A DNA stretch of 48,006 nucleotides from Oscillospiraceae bacterium. GTDB taxonomy: Bacteria; Bacillota; Clostridia; Oscillospirales; Ruminococcaceae. The DNA is taken from the NCBI GenBank assembly GCA_017521325.1, contig JAFXCV010000054.1, positions 1-48,006 of the forward strand, in the 5' to 3' direction. Of this stretch, positions 32,303 to 40,976 are shown one piece after another; position 1 is the first letter of the stretch, and every line of letters starts with the position of its first letter. The notes beneath the pieces are model-generated. The model was not told the origin of the DNA and searched no databases. It worked only from the letters and a program-made list of their open reading frames with translations. Position numbers and translations under genes: made by a program.

Positions 32303-34498
32303 TTATGATTGCTCATTGATGTAGATTTCCACTCTGCTCTGAATTTTCTTTGCAGCCTCCTGTGCGGTACAGTCGCCTGCTGTAAACATTTCTGTTTCCT
32401 CCAGAACGATGTTGCTGATGGTTTCGTCCTTTGTGCAGGCACATGCAATGCCCTCGATGTATGCACGCAGCTCGTCCATTTCCTCCTGTGTGGCAGCACC
32501 CACATTGACTTCCTGCATATTGAAATAAGTCGTATGCATGGTCTGCCTCTGTGCCAGTTTCAGAGAATACTCCAGCGTTTCCTTGCGTACGGGCATGGAA
32601 GTATTGAGCTTCTTCTGGTATTTTTCCGAAAGGAGATACATCGCAAAATTACGGATGCCCTCTGACTGCAGCGTCTGCGCATTAACCGACAGCGTGAAGG
32701 TAGTGTCAAACTGTCCGCCGTTGCCCTTGAGAATGTACATCGGCTGCCCTGTAAAGGTCAGCTGCGCATCCAGAAAATTTGCCTTGCGGATGGAATGATA
32801 GTCGATTGGCTTGCGGATCATGCAGGGATAGAAAAGCGCCTTATCCTCACGGAAATCCAGCTCGTGATTGGTCACCTGTTCACGCTGCTCGGGCGTTCCG
32901 TTGAGGATCTGCATCACGTCAATATATTCGGGAGTATCGTAGTAGCACTTTTGACTTTCCTTATCGACAACACCCGTCTGGGAATCATACATGTACCAGT
33001 AATACTGGTAGGGCCTGATGTCAATTTCCTCGGTAAGCTGTAGGAATTCCGCCATGGTGTAGCCCTGTTTTTCGCCGACATGCTCGGTTTTGGCAAGCTG
33101 CGTATAGACCGTGAAGTCAAAGCCCAGCCGTTGGAGCTTTCCGTCATGCTCATAGGCACGGAAGAAATTCTCCAGATAATCCTCACGGCGGAAATTCTCA
33201 TCCTGCGCAAGCACGTCATACCAGTCGTCAAACAGTCCCTTGCTCGCAAAGCTCTCGAAATTCAGTCCGTCCGTGCAGACAAGGTCTGCCACAAAGCCGC
33301 TGCGCATTTCCTCCTGCATGCGGGCAAGTCCCTCTTTGATCTGTTCGGGATCTTCGCCCTCGGCGTAATCGACGATCATGATGCGCCAGCCCTCGTTTTC
33401 ACGGTTAAATTCCATGACCGCATCCACAAGCTTGTCATAGGTTCCGACTGCGGCAAGCGTGATGAATTTTGTATTTTCGATCTCCTCCTGTGAGCGTTTT
33501 TCGGCAAGCCAGAAGGTGGGCTTGTTCTGCACCCAGTATTCGATGACGAATTTTCCGTTTGCAAGGGCAACGCAGTCTGCGATGGAGTCCTTTCTGAAAT
33601 CGGAATTAACAAAGTCGATGATTTTTGTCCTGCCGTCGGCATTCACGCCGTACAGGTCGGCTTCTGCCACATAATAGAATTCATAGTCCCCCGTGCCGTT
33701 GATGATGAAGCGCATGTCATCAAAGTTGATGGAAACATCCACATCCTCCATCGTGCGGTCGGCTGCCGACAGGCGGTAGAAGCGGTGATCCGCATGTCCG
33801 ACCTCATTGTACTGCATATGGTAGGAATACATATTCCCCTCTGCATCCTGCACAAAGGGCGTTGAAGAAAAGCTCTCGGGCGAAAATGAGATCGAACCGT
33901 ACTGCTCAAATTCGCTGTTGTAGGTATCAATGCGTTTTTCTCCCGTCTGTTCGTCCGTCGTATAGACATACAGATTCCCCTGCGCATCCCATGCGGTGGA
34001 GTAATGGGTGAGATTGACATCCTCGCAGAAATCCTCCGGCAGTTCCTTGGTTTCCAGCAGATTCCAGTCCGCATCATAAATCTCAATACAGCGGCGGATG
34101 ATCTCAGGGTCCTGAAAGGCTTTTGCCTTGTATTCCTCGCAGAGAAGCCCCCTCTTGCCGTCCTCCAGTTCCATGACGATGGATGCACCAAGCGTATTTG
34201 CAGCCTCTCTCTCCTTTTCGCACGCAGGCGTAATCTCACGGCTTGCGCCCGTTGTGGTGTTGTATTCCAGCAGCACGATACTTTTCTGCTGTAAGGTGTA
34301 TTTAGAAAAATAGATGCAGTCCCCGATGGCGTCCAGCATACTCCAGCCGCCTGCGTGTGTGATCTCCTGACTGCGGTAAAAATTCTCCAGCGGAAGTTCC
34401 AGTGTTGCGCCTGTTTTTTTCTTTTGGCAGCCCGTGAAAAGGGGTATTGCCATTAAAGCCGCCAGCATGATCGCCGTTATTTTTCTTCTATTCATCAT
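32303..34498 (-). CDS. Propeller-solute-binding fusion lipoprotein, array member 1 (operon-proximal)
   Basis: 731 aa from the start chosen here. Lipobox F-T-G-C (Cys24) anchors it outside the membrane. Residues ~60-335 are repeated beta-strand units (GDYEFYYVAEADLYGVN, then a ...DFVNSDF segment) read as a propeller. Residues ~339-731 resemble family-1 ABC solute-binding proteins (maltose-binding type): ITLAAVGTYDKLVDAVMEF, DLVCTDGLNFES, QPMYILKGNGGQFDTTFTLSVNAQ. It should deliver a carbohydrate to a MalFG-like importer; the role of the propeller is unknown. ATG 34498 has AAAGGA 8 bases upstream. A longer in-frame start at 34618 would run through two hairpins and is rejected. The end is QSRVEIYINEQS. 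Confidence 0.9.
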   Translation of the reverse strand: MMNRRKITAIMLAALMAIPLFTGCQKKKTGATLELPLENFYRSQEITHAGGWSMLDAIGDCIYFSKYTLQQKSIVLLEYNTTTGASREITPACEKEREAANTLGASIVMELEDGKRGLLCEEYKAKAFQDPEIIRRCIEIYDADWNLLETKELPEDFCEDVNLTHYSTAWDAQGNLYVYTTDEQTGEKRIDTYNSEFEQYGSISFSPESFSSTPFVQDAEGNMYSYHMQYNEVGHADHRFYRLSAADRTMEDVDVSINFDDMRFIINGTGDYEFYYVAEADLYGVNADGRTKIIDFVNSDFRKDSIADCVALANGKFVIEYWVQNKPTFWLAEKRSQEEIENTKFITLAAVGTYDKLVDAVMEFNRENEGWRIMIVDYAEGEDPEQIKEGLARMQEEMRSGFVADLVCTDGLNFESFASKGLFDDWYDVLAQDENFRREDYLENFFRAYEHDGKLQRLGFDFTVYTQLAKTEHVGEKQGYTMAEFLQLTEEIDIRPYQYYWYMYDSQTGVVDKESQKCYYDTPEYIDVMQILNGTPEQREQVTNHELDFREDKALFYPCMIRKPIDYHSIRKANFLDAQLTFTGQPMYILKGNGGQFDTTFTLSVNAQTLQSEGIRNFAMYLLSEKYQKKLNTSMPVRKETLEYSLKLAQRQTMHTTYFNMQEVNVGAATQEEMDELRAYIEGIACACTKDETISNIVLEETEMFTAGDCTAQEAAKKIQSRVEIYINEQS

Positions 34499-34513
34499 AG
34501 GAATCATCCTTTC

Positions 34514-34549
34514 AAAAAAAATAGAGTACAGAGTTTGCCCTCTGTACTC
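34514..34549 (-). terminator. Attenuator-like terminator just before the binding-protein array
   Basis: A perfect 9-bp stem (34524-34532 with 34541-34549, 8-base loop) is followed on the minus strand by a TATTTTTTTTG tract. It ends 16 bases before the member 1 start codon, inside its leader, so it can stop transcription just before the array unless it is bypassed. Confidence 0.75.
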
Positions 34550-34585
34550 AATACACATCATAAGGAAGAATTCTGACATATTTTC

Positions 34586-34627
34586 AAAAACCCGCTGCAA
34601 ATTCGTGTAACTGCACAAATCCGCAGC
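34586..34627 (-). terminator. Terminator after the MacB-like gene
   Basis: An imperfect stem (GCTGC 34594-34598 with GCAGC 34623-34627, continued by ATT/AAT and GTG/CAC pairs) followed on the minus strand by GGGTTTTTG. It begins 20 bases past the stop codon at 34647. Confidence 0.6.
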
Positions 34628-34646
34628 AGCTTTTTTGTCATGCTTG

Positions 34647-35702
34647 TCATTCCGTTTTCACAAGCAAGCGGAAACGGTTTTTATGCGCAAGGCGTTTGCT
34701 TGTCAGGAAGGCATCCGCACGGCGGTAGCCCTTCCAGAGAAGATACAGCGCCATGAAAAGCGGAAAAATCAGGAACACGCACTGCCCGACAAGCAGGAGC
34801 GACAGATCGAAATCCAGAATCCTTGCGGCATTTTCCCAATAGGGGTAGGCAATTCCATCGGAAACTATGAGCATTCCATGGAGATCCGCAAGCCTTCCGT
34901 AACGTCCGGAAAGGGCGAAACGATTGGAATTCTGCACGATCTTTGCATTGCCGCCCATTGCCGCCGCCTGTTCAAATGTGTTCTTGGCAAAGCTGCGCAC
35001 GGGATCGGGCAGCAGGATTTCGTAGCAGGTTATTGCTGCCATGCCGCCACGCTGCGACATCCATTCTTCATAGAGATCAAAGGAAATGTACATCCTCGGA
35101 ATTTCCCCATACGCCTTCTCCGACGCATAGTCGTGATTTCTTGCCGCAACGCCTGCCACACGGTAGAATTTCCTGTCGATCTCCACCTCCATGCCTGCAA
35201 CGTCCGACGAACCAAAAAGCTGCCATGCAAGCTCCTCGTCAATGACGATTCTGTCCTGCATGAGGTCTGATTTCTGTAAGTAGCTGCCGCTTTTGAGTAC
35301 GGGCGCATGGATCGTGAAGAAATCACCGCCCACTGCCATAACCTGCGCCTGCACGGAATAACGTCGAGTGCCCATGATCTGCACAGTGCCTGCACTCGCA
35401 CTGTAGGCATCGCACCAGACTCTCGCCCCTTCATTTGCTGCCGTCAGCGATACGGAACGCACGGCACTGTCCACGCTTTCCCGAAGCATCTGCAAAGAAT
35501 CCTCGGTAAAGCCGTCATCGGGGGAATAGAATGCACTCATCTGTACATAGCGCAGCTCGCTCTGTGCCTGCCAACGCTCTGCGGCGTACTGTGCCCGATG
35601 AAGCCCCGAAAGATACTGGCTGATGATCGTCAATATGCCGAACACGAGGAGCGAAAGCAAGGCTGCGCCTGCACAGATCCACTGCTTTTTGCGAAATCTC
35701 AT
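34647..35702 (-). CDS. MacB-like periplasmic-core membrane protein with two membrane segments
   Basis: A 351-aa protein with one N-terminal membrane helix (~10-30), a large extracellular region (~35-290) resembling the MacB periplasmic core domain (VMAVGGDFFTIHAPVLKSGSYLQ, RIVIDEELAWQLFGSSDVAG) and one C-terminal helix (~297-320). Full FtsX/MacB permeases have four helices, and no ATPase is attached, so this is a reduced form. Its ribosome site (GGAGGA) lies within the last codons of the HlyD-like gene and only 4 bases separate the genes, so they are translated together and probably work together at the membrane. The end is basic (RLAHKNRFRLLVKTE). Confidence 0.75.
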   Translation of the reverse strand: MRFRKKQWICAGAALLSLLVFGILTIISQYLSGLHRAQYAAERWQAQSELRYVQMSAFYSPDDGFTEDSLQMLRESVDSAVRSVSLTAANEGARVWCDAYSASAGTVQIMGTRRYSVQAQVMAVGGDFFTIHAPVLKSGSYLQKSDLMQDRIVIDEELAWQLFGSSDVAGMEVEIDRKFYRVAGVAARNHDYASEKAYGEIPRMYISFDLYEEWMSQRGGMAAITCYEILLPDPVRSFAKNTFEQAAAMGGNAKIVQNSNRFALSGRYGRLADLHGMLIVSDGIAYPYWENAARILDFDLSLLLVGQCVFLIFPLFMALYLLWKGYRRADAFLTSKRLAHKNRFRLLVKTE

Positions 35703-35706
35703 GTGA

Positions 35707-37578
35707 TCATTCCTCCATTCGGATCTGCATACCGTTTTTCAGCGGTTTTTCGGATGTGGTAACCACAAAATCCGAGGAGCGCAGCTCACCGGAAACCGCA
35801 CTGCTGATCTCATCCGCAGCCAGCACCTCCACACCCACACGATTGACGTAATAACGATTGCCCAGCGGCGTACTCTTGGCAGTAACGACCATGACAAATC
35901 TGCCCTCGTTATCCTCCATGATGGCACTCGTGGGAACAACACAGTCATAGCTTGCGCTTGAACACGGAATGGAGAAGGACAGCGTCTGCCCGACAGTCAC
36001 ATCGCCCGTCACCTCAAAGGTGATGATCTTGTCAGCACCTGTGGGATTCTGTGTATCCGTGCGGATATCCGTCACGTGTGCCTTCACGCCCCAGCCGTAA
36101 CTGTTGGTGACATCCGCCTGTGCGCCGATCTGCACCTTTTTTGCCTGATTTGCGGTAACCACGCATTGTGCGGTAAATCCGGAATCGGTCATCATCAATG
36201 TTGCAAGCGTATCGCCGTTCATAACGGTATCGCCCGTTGCAAAATTGAGCGCTGTCACAACACCATCATGCTTTGTGGTCACAGTCAGCGTGCCGTTATT
36301 TTTCTTCAGTTCGTCCAACTCCGCCTGCATGCGGTTGATGGTGTTCTGCTGTCCCTGCAGATCAAGGCTGTTCATCTGCTGTGTGAGGGAATCGCTCTTT
36401 TTCGTTGCCTCCAGTGCAATGAGCATGTTCTGCAAAGAACGCTCCTGCAGCTTCACCTGCTCCTCCAGTACCGCAATATCCACATTCCCCTGTGATTCAT
36501 ATGCGGTAATGGTGCGGTTTGCAGTTTCCAGTGCCGCAGAATGCTCCGCAATTTCCTGTCCGAGTGCCTGCACGCATTTTCCCAGCTCTTCATCAAAGGC
36601 AGCCTGTGCAAGCTGCAGCGGCTCCTGCTTTTCAAGAAGATTCTGTTTTGCAAGCGCCGCATTCTGCTCCGCAGTCTGAATCTGCGTGAGAACTGTCTTT
36701 GCATTTTCCACATCTGTCTGTGCATACTTCATGCGTGTTTCGGCATCCTCCATTGCACGCTTGAGGGTAATATCACCGCCGCTTGCGTCATAATCCTCCT
36801 TGGCACGCTTGTACGCAAGCGCAAGTTCTGATGCGGTGCGCTCAAGTGCTGCGATCTGCGCCTGCTGTGCTGCGGAATCCACAGTGATTGTGCTCATAAT
36901 GGCATCATACGCTGTCTGCGCCGAATTGGACTCTCCCGCCGCAATATCCAGCGCTTCCTTGCGGGTGCGCAGCTCCGCATACGCCTGTGCGCTGTAATCG
37001 CCGCTTTCCAGTGCTGCCTGCGTATTTGTCAGAGCCGTGATCCGGTTTGTATGCTCCGCCGCATTCTGCAAAGCCGTTTCGTATTCCGCACGGGAAATGC
37101 CGCCGCTGTTTTTTGCCTTATTGAGCGCTGCAATCGCATCCTGCAGATCCTCACGGGCATTGGCGATCTCCTGATTTTGCGCCGCATAATCCGGCACTGC
37201 CGTCAGCAGTGCCCTGCGGTAATTGAGCCTTGCATCCTCCAGCGCATGCTCCGCCTGTTCAATGGCTTCGCTGCCATTTTCCCCCTCCAGCACGAACAGG
37301 ACATCGCCCTCACGCACCTCTTCGCCCATCTTGACTTCCACACTCTCCACTCTGCGGCTGCCTTCGCAGAGAATGTCATAATTCTGATTTGCTGTCACAA
37401 GTCCCGAGCAGCGCACGGATTCTGTAATGGTACCGTAGCTTGCATACTGTGCCGCAACGATCGGCAGGCTGTAATTCTGGATGGTATTCGAAAAGAAGGT
37501 CAGCACCAGCATGAGTGCCAGAAAAATAATCAGCGCAGTTTTGATATGTTCCTTACGCTTGCTTGTATTCTCGTTCAT
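35707..37578 (-). CDS. HlyD-like periplasmic adaptor (membrane fusion) protein
   Basis: A 623-aa protein with one N-terminal membrane helix (~14-32), a first biotinyl-lipoyl half (~55-100, with VEVKMGEEVREGDVLFVL), a very long coiled coil (~105-430), the second lipoyl half (TVTTKHDGVVTALNFATGDTV) and a beta-barrel region (~450-610). This is the plan of adaptors in MacA-MacB-type ABC exporters; in Gram-positive cells it would bridge membrane and wall. It pairs with the MacB-like protein directly downstream. A partner ATPase is not adjacent. The ATG at 37578 has GGAGG upstream. The 207-base gap before it contains two hairpins but no clear promoter. Confidence 0.85.
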   Translation of the reverse strand: MNENTSKRKEHIKTALIIFLALMLVLTFFSNTIQNYSLPIVAAQYASYGTITESVRCSGLVTANQNYDILCEGSRRVESVEVKMGEEVREGDVLFVLEGENGSEAIEQAEHALEDARLNYRRALLTAVPDYAAQNQEIANAREDLQDAIAALNKAKNSGGISRAEYETALQNAAEHTNRITALTNTQAALESGDYSAQAYAELRTRKEALDIAAGESNSAQTAYDAIMSTITVDSAAQQAQIAALERTASELALAYKRAKEDYDASGGDITLKRAMEDAETRMKYAQTDVENAKTVLTQIQTAEQNAALAKQNLLEKQEPLQLAQAAFDEELGKCVQALGQEIAEHSAALETANRTITAYESQGNVDIAVLEEQVKLQERSLQNMLIALEATKKSDSLTQQMNSLDLQGQQNTINRMQAELDELKKNNGTLTVTTKHDGVVTALNFATGDTVMNGDTLATLMMTDSGFTAQCVVTANQAKKVQIGAQADVTNSYGWGVKAHVTDIRTDTQNPTGADKIITFEVTGDVTVGQTLSFSIPCSSASYDCVVPTSAIMEDNEGRFVMVVTAKSTPLGNRYYVNRVGVEVLAADEISSAVSGELRSSDFVVTTSEKPLKNGMQIRMEE

Positions 37579-37785
37579 GAAAATTCCTCCTGTATGTAGT
37601 TGTTTCTATTCTTGTAGGATTACTCCAAAACTGCCCCCACCCCAACCCCTCCCCGAGGGGGAGGGTCTATATACGGAGATGGCTGCATCACCTCCACCGC
37701 CAAAAGGCTATTGCCTTTTGAATCCATTATCGACCTTTCATTACCGGATTAATAAGGGCTTAATTGCGGAGCTTCTCACTACAGT
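37579..37785 (-). other. Intergenic stretch with two hairpins in the permease cluster
   Basis: Between the MalG-like permease and the HlyD-like gene lie two stem-loops: CCCTCCCC/GGGGAGGG (37647-37665) and an 8-bp perfect stem CAAAAGGC/GCCTTTTG (37701-37720). Neither has a good U-tract. I see no coding frame or promoter. They may be RNA-processing sites or decayed repeat elements. Confidence 0.5.
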
Positions 37786-38676
37786 CTATCCCTTGATTCC
37801 GCCCGAATAGGTAATGCCCTCGACGAGGTATTCCTCGCCGTAGAGAAACAGCAGGAGCGCCGGGATCATATACACCACCGCAACCGCAAAGGCAAGCCCG
37901 ACATCCCCCGTATTGATCTGCGAAAGGAACACCGACAGCGGATACTGTTCTTCGTCCGACAGCAGGATCAGCGGCTGTTCGACCATATTCCAGTAGTCAA
38001 TGAACACCAGAAGTCCTACCGAGAGCATGGAGGAACGTGACAGCGGCATGCAGATCTGCCAGAAAATCTGCCATTCCCCTGCACCGTCCAGTCTTGCGGC
38101 CTCGAAATATGCCTTCGGAATGCGCCGCATGACCTTTGTAAGCAGAAAGACACTGAAGGGAGAGAAGATACCGGGCAGGATGATCGCCCAGCGTGTGCCG
38201 AGAATGCCAAGATAATCGGAAACCAGATAATTCGGCACCAGCGTTACCTGATAGGGCATGAGCATCAATATGATGTAGGCAAAGAAGATGATCTCACGGA
38301 TCCTCCCCTGCCAGCGTGAAAAGCCGTAGGAGGTGAATGCCGCAAGCAGCACCTGAAAGAGCGTGATGGGAACGACCAGTATCACGGAATTCCAGAACTT
38401 GATCAGATAATCGGGGCTTTTGAACAGCACCGACAGATACTGGTGGATGCTCACCGCATCGGGAATGAACTTGAGGTTCAGTTCCTCTGAAATATAGGTT
38501 TTCTTGTCCGCCGACGCACTTTCGATCATCGCTCCGTAATTGGCAGTGATCTCCTTTTCCGTCATGAAGGAATTGGTGATCGTCAGCACCGTCGGCATAA
38601 TAAAGAGGATTGCCGCCGTCAGCGCAAAGATAAACAGAAGCGTCGGGAGGAAGTATTTGTTCAGTTTCTTTTTCAT
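37786..38676 (-). CDS. Sugar ABC importer permease, MalG-like
   Basis: A 296-aa inner-membrane protein with six predicted helices and the EAA loop EAARLDGAGEWQIFWQICMP that contacts the ATPase. The large extracellular loop after the first helix is typical of carbohydrate permeases of the CUT1 family. Its start codon shares one base with the stop codon of the MalF-like gene (TGATG), so translation is coupled. With MalF it should form the channel fed by the downstream binding proteins. No MalK/MsmX ATPase gene is near; many Firmicutes use one shared MsmX for several such importers. Confidence 0.93.
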   Translation of the reverse strand: MKKKLNKYFLPTLLFIFALTAAILFIMPTVLTITNSFMTEKEITANYGAMIESASADKKTYISEELNLKFIPDAVSIHQYLSVLFKSPDYLIKFWNSVILVVPITLFQVLLAAFTSYGFSRWQGRIREIIFFAYIILMLMPYQVTLVPNYLVSDYLGILGTRWAIILPGIFSPFSVFLLTKVMRRIPKAYFEAARLDGAGEWQIFWQICMPLSRSSMLSVGLLVFIDYWNMVEQPLILLSDEEQYPLSVFLSQINTGDVGLAFAVAVVYMIPALLLFLYGEEYLVEGITYSGGIKG

Positions 38677-39551
38677 CAGTCTTCCACATCCTCTCCGAAT
38701 TTTCGTTCTGCCAGAAACAGTCCGCCGATGAGAATGATCATCACCAGCGACAGCAGCACCGCCGCACTCGACAGCTTCTGATAGTCAAGGGAATTGAATG
38801 TATTGTTCATGAAATGCTGCAGCAGGTACATGCTCTCATAGGGGTAATCTCCCGTCAGCAGATAGACCTCACGGAACATCTTGAAGGAGCTGATGATGGA
38901 CAGAATTGTCACAAACAGAATCGTAGGTGACAGATACCGCAGCTTGATATGTACGAATTTGTACCAGCCTCCCGCTCCTTCAAGCTCCGCAACTTCGATG
39001 ATATCCTGCGGGATGCCCGCAATGGCGGACATGAACAGGATCATGTTGTAGCCCAGCGTTTTCCAGAGGAACATCACCGTCAGCACCATGTATGACCAGT
39101 CCGTTTTCAGCCAGTCGATCGCCTCCGCCCCGAACAGCTCCGTGATCTGATTGAGCGTACCGTGGTAGTGGAAAATCACCTGCCACACCAACACCACCGA
39201 TGCAATGGGAACCATCAGCGGACAAAGAAAACAGGTGCGCAGCCAGCTTTTTCCGGGAATTTTCGCATTCAGCGCAAATGCCAGCCACAATGATAACACC
39301 ACCGAAAGCGGTACTGCCGCCGCCGTAAAGATGCCTGTGTTCCTCGACGCACGGATGAATGCGGAATTTTTAAAGAGCTTCCCGAAATTCTCAAACCATA
39401 CAAAATTCGCAAATATCGGGTTATCCAGCACGGAATAATAAATCACCACGCAGAAGGGAATGACGAAAAATACCAGAACACCGATCAGACTCGGCGTCAG
39501 CCACGTCCATTCTCCAAGCGTGCGCAAGAGCTTTTTGTTTTTTTTCTTCAT
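38676..39551 (-). CDS. Sugar ABC importer permease, MalF-like
   Basis: A 291-aa membrane protein, first gene of the minus-strand cluster. It has six predicted helices and an EAA-type loop with some drift (EVAELEGAGGWYKFVHIKLRYLSP). FMSAIAGIPQDI before it is the usual CUT1 family lead-in. AGAGGTGA lies 7 bases before the ATG. The 300 bases upstream hold the divergent LacI-type gene's promoter; I could not find a convincing promoter for this strand. Confidence 0.93.
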   Translation of the reverse strand: MKKKNKKLLRTLGEWTWLTPSLIGVLVFFVIPFCVVIYYSVLDNPIFANFVWFENFGKLFKNSAFIRASRNTGIFTAAAVPLSVVLSLWLAFALNAKIPGKSWLRTCFLCPLMVPIASVVLVWQVIFHYHGTLNQITELFGAEAIDWLKTDWSYMVLTVMFLWKTLGYNMILFMSAIAGIPQDIIEVAELEGAGGWYKFVHIKLRYLSPTILFVTILSIISSFKMFREVYLLTGDYPYESMYLLQHFMNNTFNSLDYQKLSSAAVLLSLVMIILIGGLFLAERKFGEDVED

Positions 39552-39577
39552 ACAGACTTCACCTCTGATAACAAATC

Positions 39578-39625
39578 AATGCCGTTAAAACAGCCTTCAC
39601 ATACAATACAACCGACGACGGCATT
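39578..39625 (-). other. Stem-loop in the leader of the permease operon
   Basis: AATGCCGT (39578-39585) pairs with ACGGCATT (39618-39625), a perfect 8-bp stem with a 32-base loop, 27 bases before the MalF-like start. The rest of the gap (39626-39740) is AT-rich with a direct repeat CTCATTTTT and shows no other clear signal. Confidence 0.4.
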
Positions 39626-39746
39626 TTCTGACATCTTTGTATCGGATTTCTCTCATTTTTCTCATTTTTGTATGTTTGCACAAATCGGATGTCCGTTTTT
39701 TGTATTTCCTGCTGGACGCTTTTAAAAAAACATCTGAAAATCGGAA

Positions 39747-39765
39747 TTGTTTTAAGTAAAAACAA
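39747..39765. promoter_or_regulatory. Candidate operator, palindrome in the divergent region
   Basis: TTGTTTT (39747-39753), 5-base spacer, AAAACAA (39759-39765). It lies 9 bases upstream of the -35 box of the LacI-type gene and between the two divergent units, a plausible binding site for that regulator. It lacks the central CG of classical LacI-family operators. Confidence 0.35.
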
Positions 39766-39774
39766 GAAAAACTC

Positions 39775-39803
39775 TTGACAGATTTAGTTAATTCAAGTAT
39801 AAT
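39775..39803 (+). promoter_or_regulatory. Promoter of the LacI-type regulator gene
   Basis: TTGACA (39775-39780), 17-base spacer, TATAAT (39798-39803). Confidence 0.85.
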
Positions 39804-39861
39804 AATGTATAGTGATCTACAAAACTACAGTACATCTGATATGTAAAAGGCGGTGAATTTG

Positions 39862-40869
39862 TTGGCAAAATCAGTCCGTATGTCCGACATTGCAGAAAAG
39901 CTTCAGGTCAGTACCGTTACCGTATCCAAGGCACTTGCCGGCAAGGATGGTGTCAGTGAGGAGCTGCGCATCAAGATCCAGCAGCTTGCAGAAGAAATGG
40001 GCTACCGCAAAAAGGTAGGCAAATCCGACGGCATTTCTGGTTACTGCAATATTGGTGTCATCATTTCGGGACAGTATATCGAAAAGGGGCATTCCTTCTA
40101 CTGGACGCTCTATGAACGCATTCTTTACCATCTCTCCATGATCGGATGCCTTGGCATCCTTGAGATCGTACCTGCGGCTTCCGATCAGAAAATGCAGCTT
40201 CCCCGCATTGCGCAGGAGGGCAGAGTGGACGGTATCATTCTCATGGGATCATTTCCCGATCAGTTCCGCAGCACACTGACAAATTCGGGAGTTCCCTTCG
40301 TCATCCTCGATTCCTTCCATGCAAAATACAAGCAGGACTCCGTCATTTCCGACGGTTATTACGGCATGTACACCGTCGTGCAGCATCTGCTGCAGATGGG
40401 ACACCGCCGCATCATGTTTGTCGGCACGGTGGGTGCTACCGCAAGCATCACCGACCGTTACTACGGCTACTGCCGTGCCATGATGGAGGCCGGCATTCCG
40501 GTCACCGATGACATGGTGCTGCCTGATCGTGATGAAAACGGCAATATCACGCTCTCGCTCGACAATATCAGGCAGCTTCCCACGGCGTTCGCCTGCAACT
40601 GCGACAACACTGCCCACCAGCTCCTGACCTGCCTGAAGGAACGGAATATCCGTGTTCCGCAGGATATTTCTGTGACGGGTTTTGACAATTTCATCGTTTC
40701 CGAGCTTTCTACGCCCGGCATCACGACCTATGGCGTGGATGTGGATTCCATGGCAAAGGAAAGCGTCGCACAGCTTCTGCGCCGCCTGAAAACGCCGAAT
40801 GCCGTTCCCCAGCACCTGATCGTCAGTGGTTCCCTGATGGTGCGTGACAGCGTACAGCGTGTTCTATAA
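39862..40869 (+). CDS. LacI-family transcriptional regulator
   Basis: A 335-aa regulator. The N-terminus is a LacI helix-turn-helix and hinge helix (VRMSDIAEKLQVSTVTVSKAL), followed by a periplasmic-binding-like sensor domain (GVIISGQYIEKGHSFYW, DGIILMGSF, DISVTGFDNFIVSELSTPGITT). Such proteins usually repress sugar uptake genes and release DNA on binding a sugar. Being divergent from the permeases and binding-protein array, it is the likely local regulator. The start is read as TTG 39862, because AAGGCGGTG (39847-39855) then has normal 6-base spacing; GTG 39853 and TTG 39859 are in-frame alternatives that sit too close. Confidence 0.92.
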   Translation: MAKSVRMSDIAEKLQVSTVTVSKALAGKDGVSEELRIKIQQLAEEMGYRKKVGKSDGISGYCNIGVIISGQYIEKGHSFYWTLYERILYHLSMIGCLGILEIVPAASDQKMQLPRIAQEGRVDGIILMGSFPDQFRSTLTNSGVPFVILDSFHAKYKQDSVISDGYYGMYTVVQHLLQMGHRRIMFVGTVGATASITDRYYGYCRAMMEAGIPVTDDMVLPDRDENGNITLSLDNIRQLPTAFACNCDNTAHQLLTCLKERNIRVPQDISVTGFDNFIVSELSTPGITTYGVDVDSMAKESVAQLLRRLKTPNAVPQHLIVSGSLMVRDSVQRVL

Positions 40870-40937
40870 TTTTTAACATTATTTTCTTTCATTTCGCACC
40901 GTTTCTACAATTCGTATAGCATGATCTGGAAATTTTA

Positions 40938-40966
40938 TTGACATTTTTCAAACAATCTGCTATAAT
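40938..40966 (+). promoter_or_regulatory. Promoter of the riboswitch-controlled ABC gene
   Basis: TTGACA (40938-40943), 17-base spacer, TATAAT (40961-40966). Transcription should start near 40973, a few bases before the riboswitch. Confidence 0.88.
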
Positions 40967-40976
40967 AAACACAACA

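Noticed and set aside
32303..34618. Longer start at 34618 for array member 1
   Set aside because: It would put coding sequence through two terminator-like hairpins and in front of a clear lipoprotein signal; ATG 34498 has a proper ribosome site.
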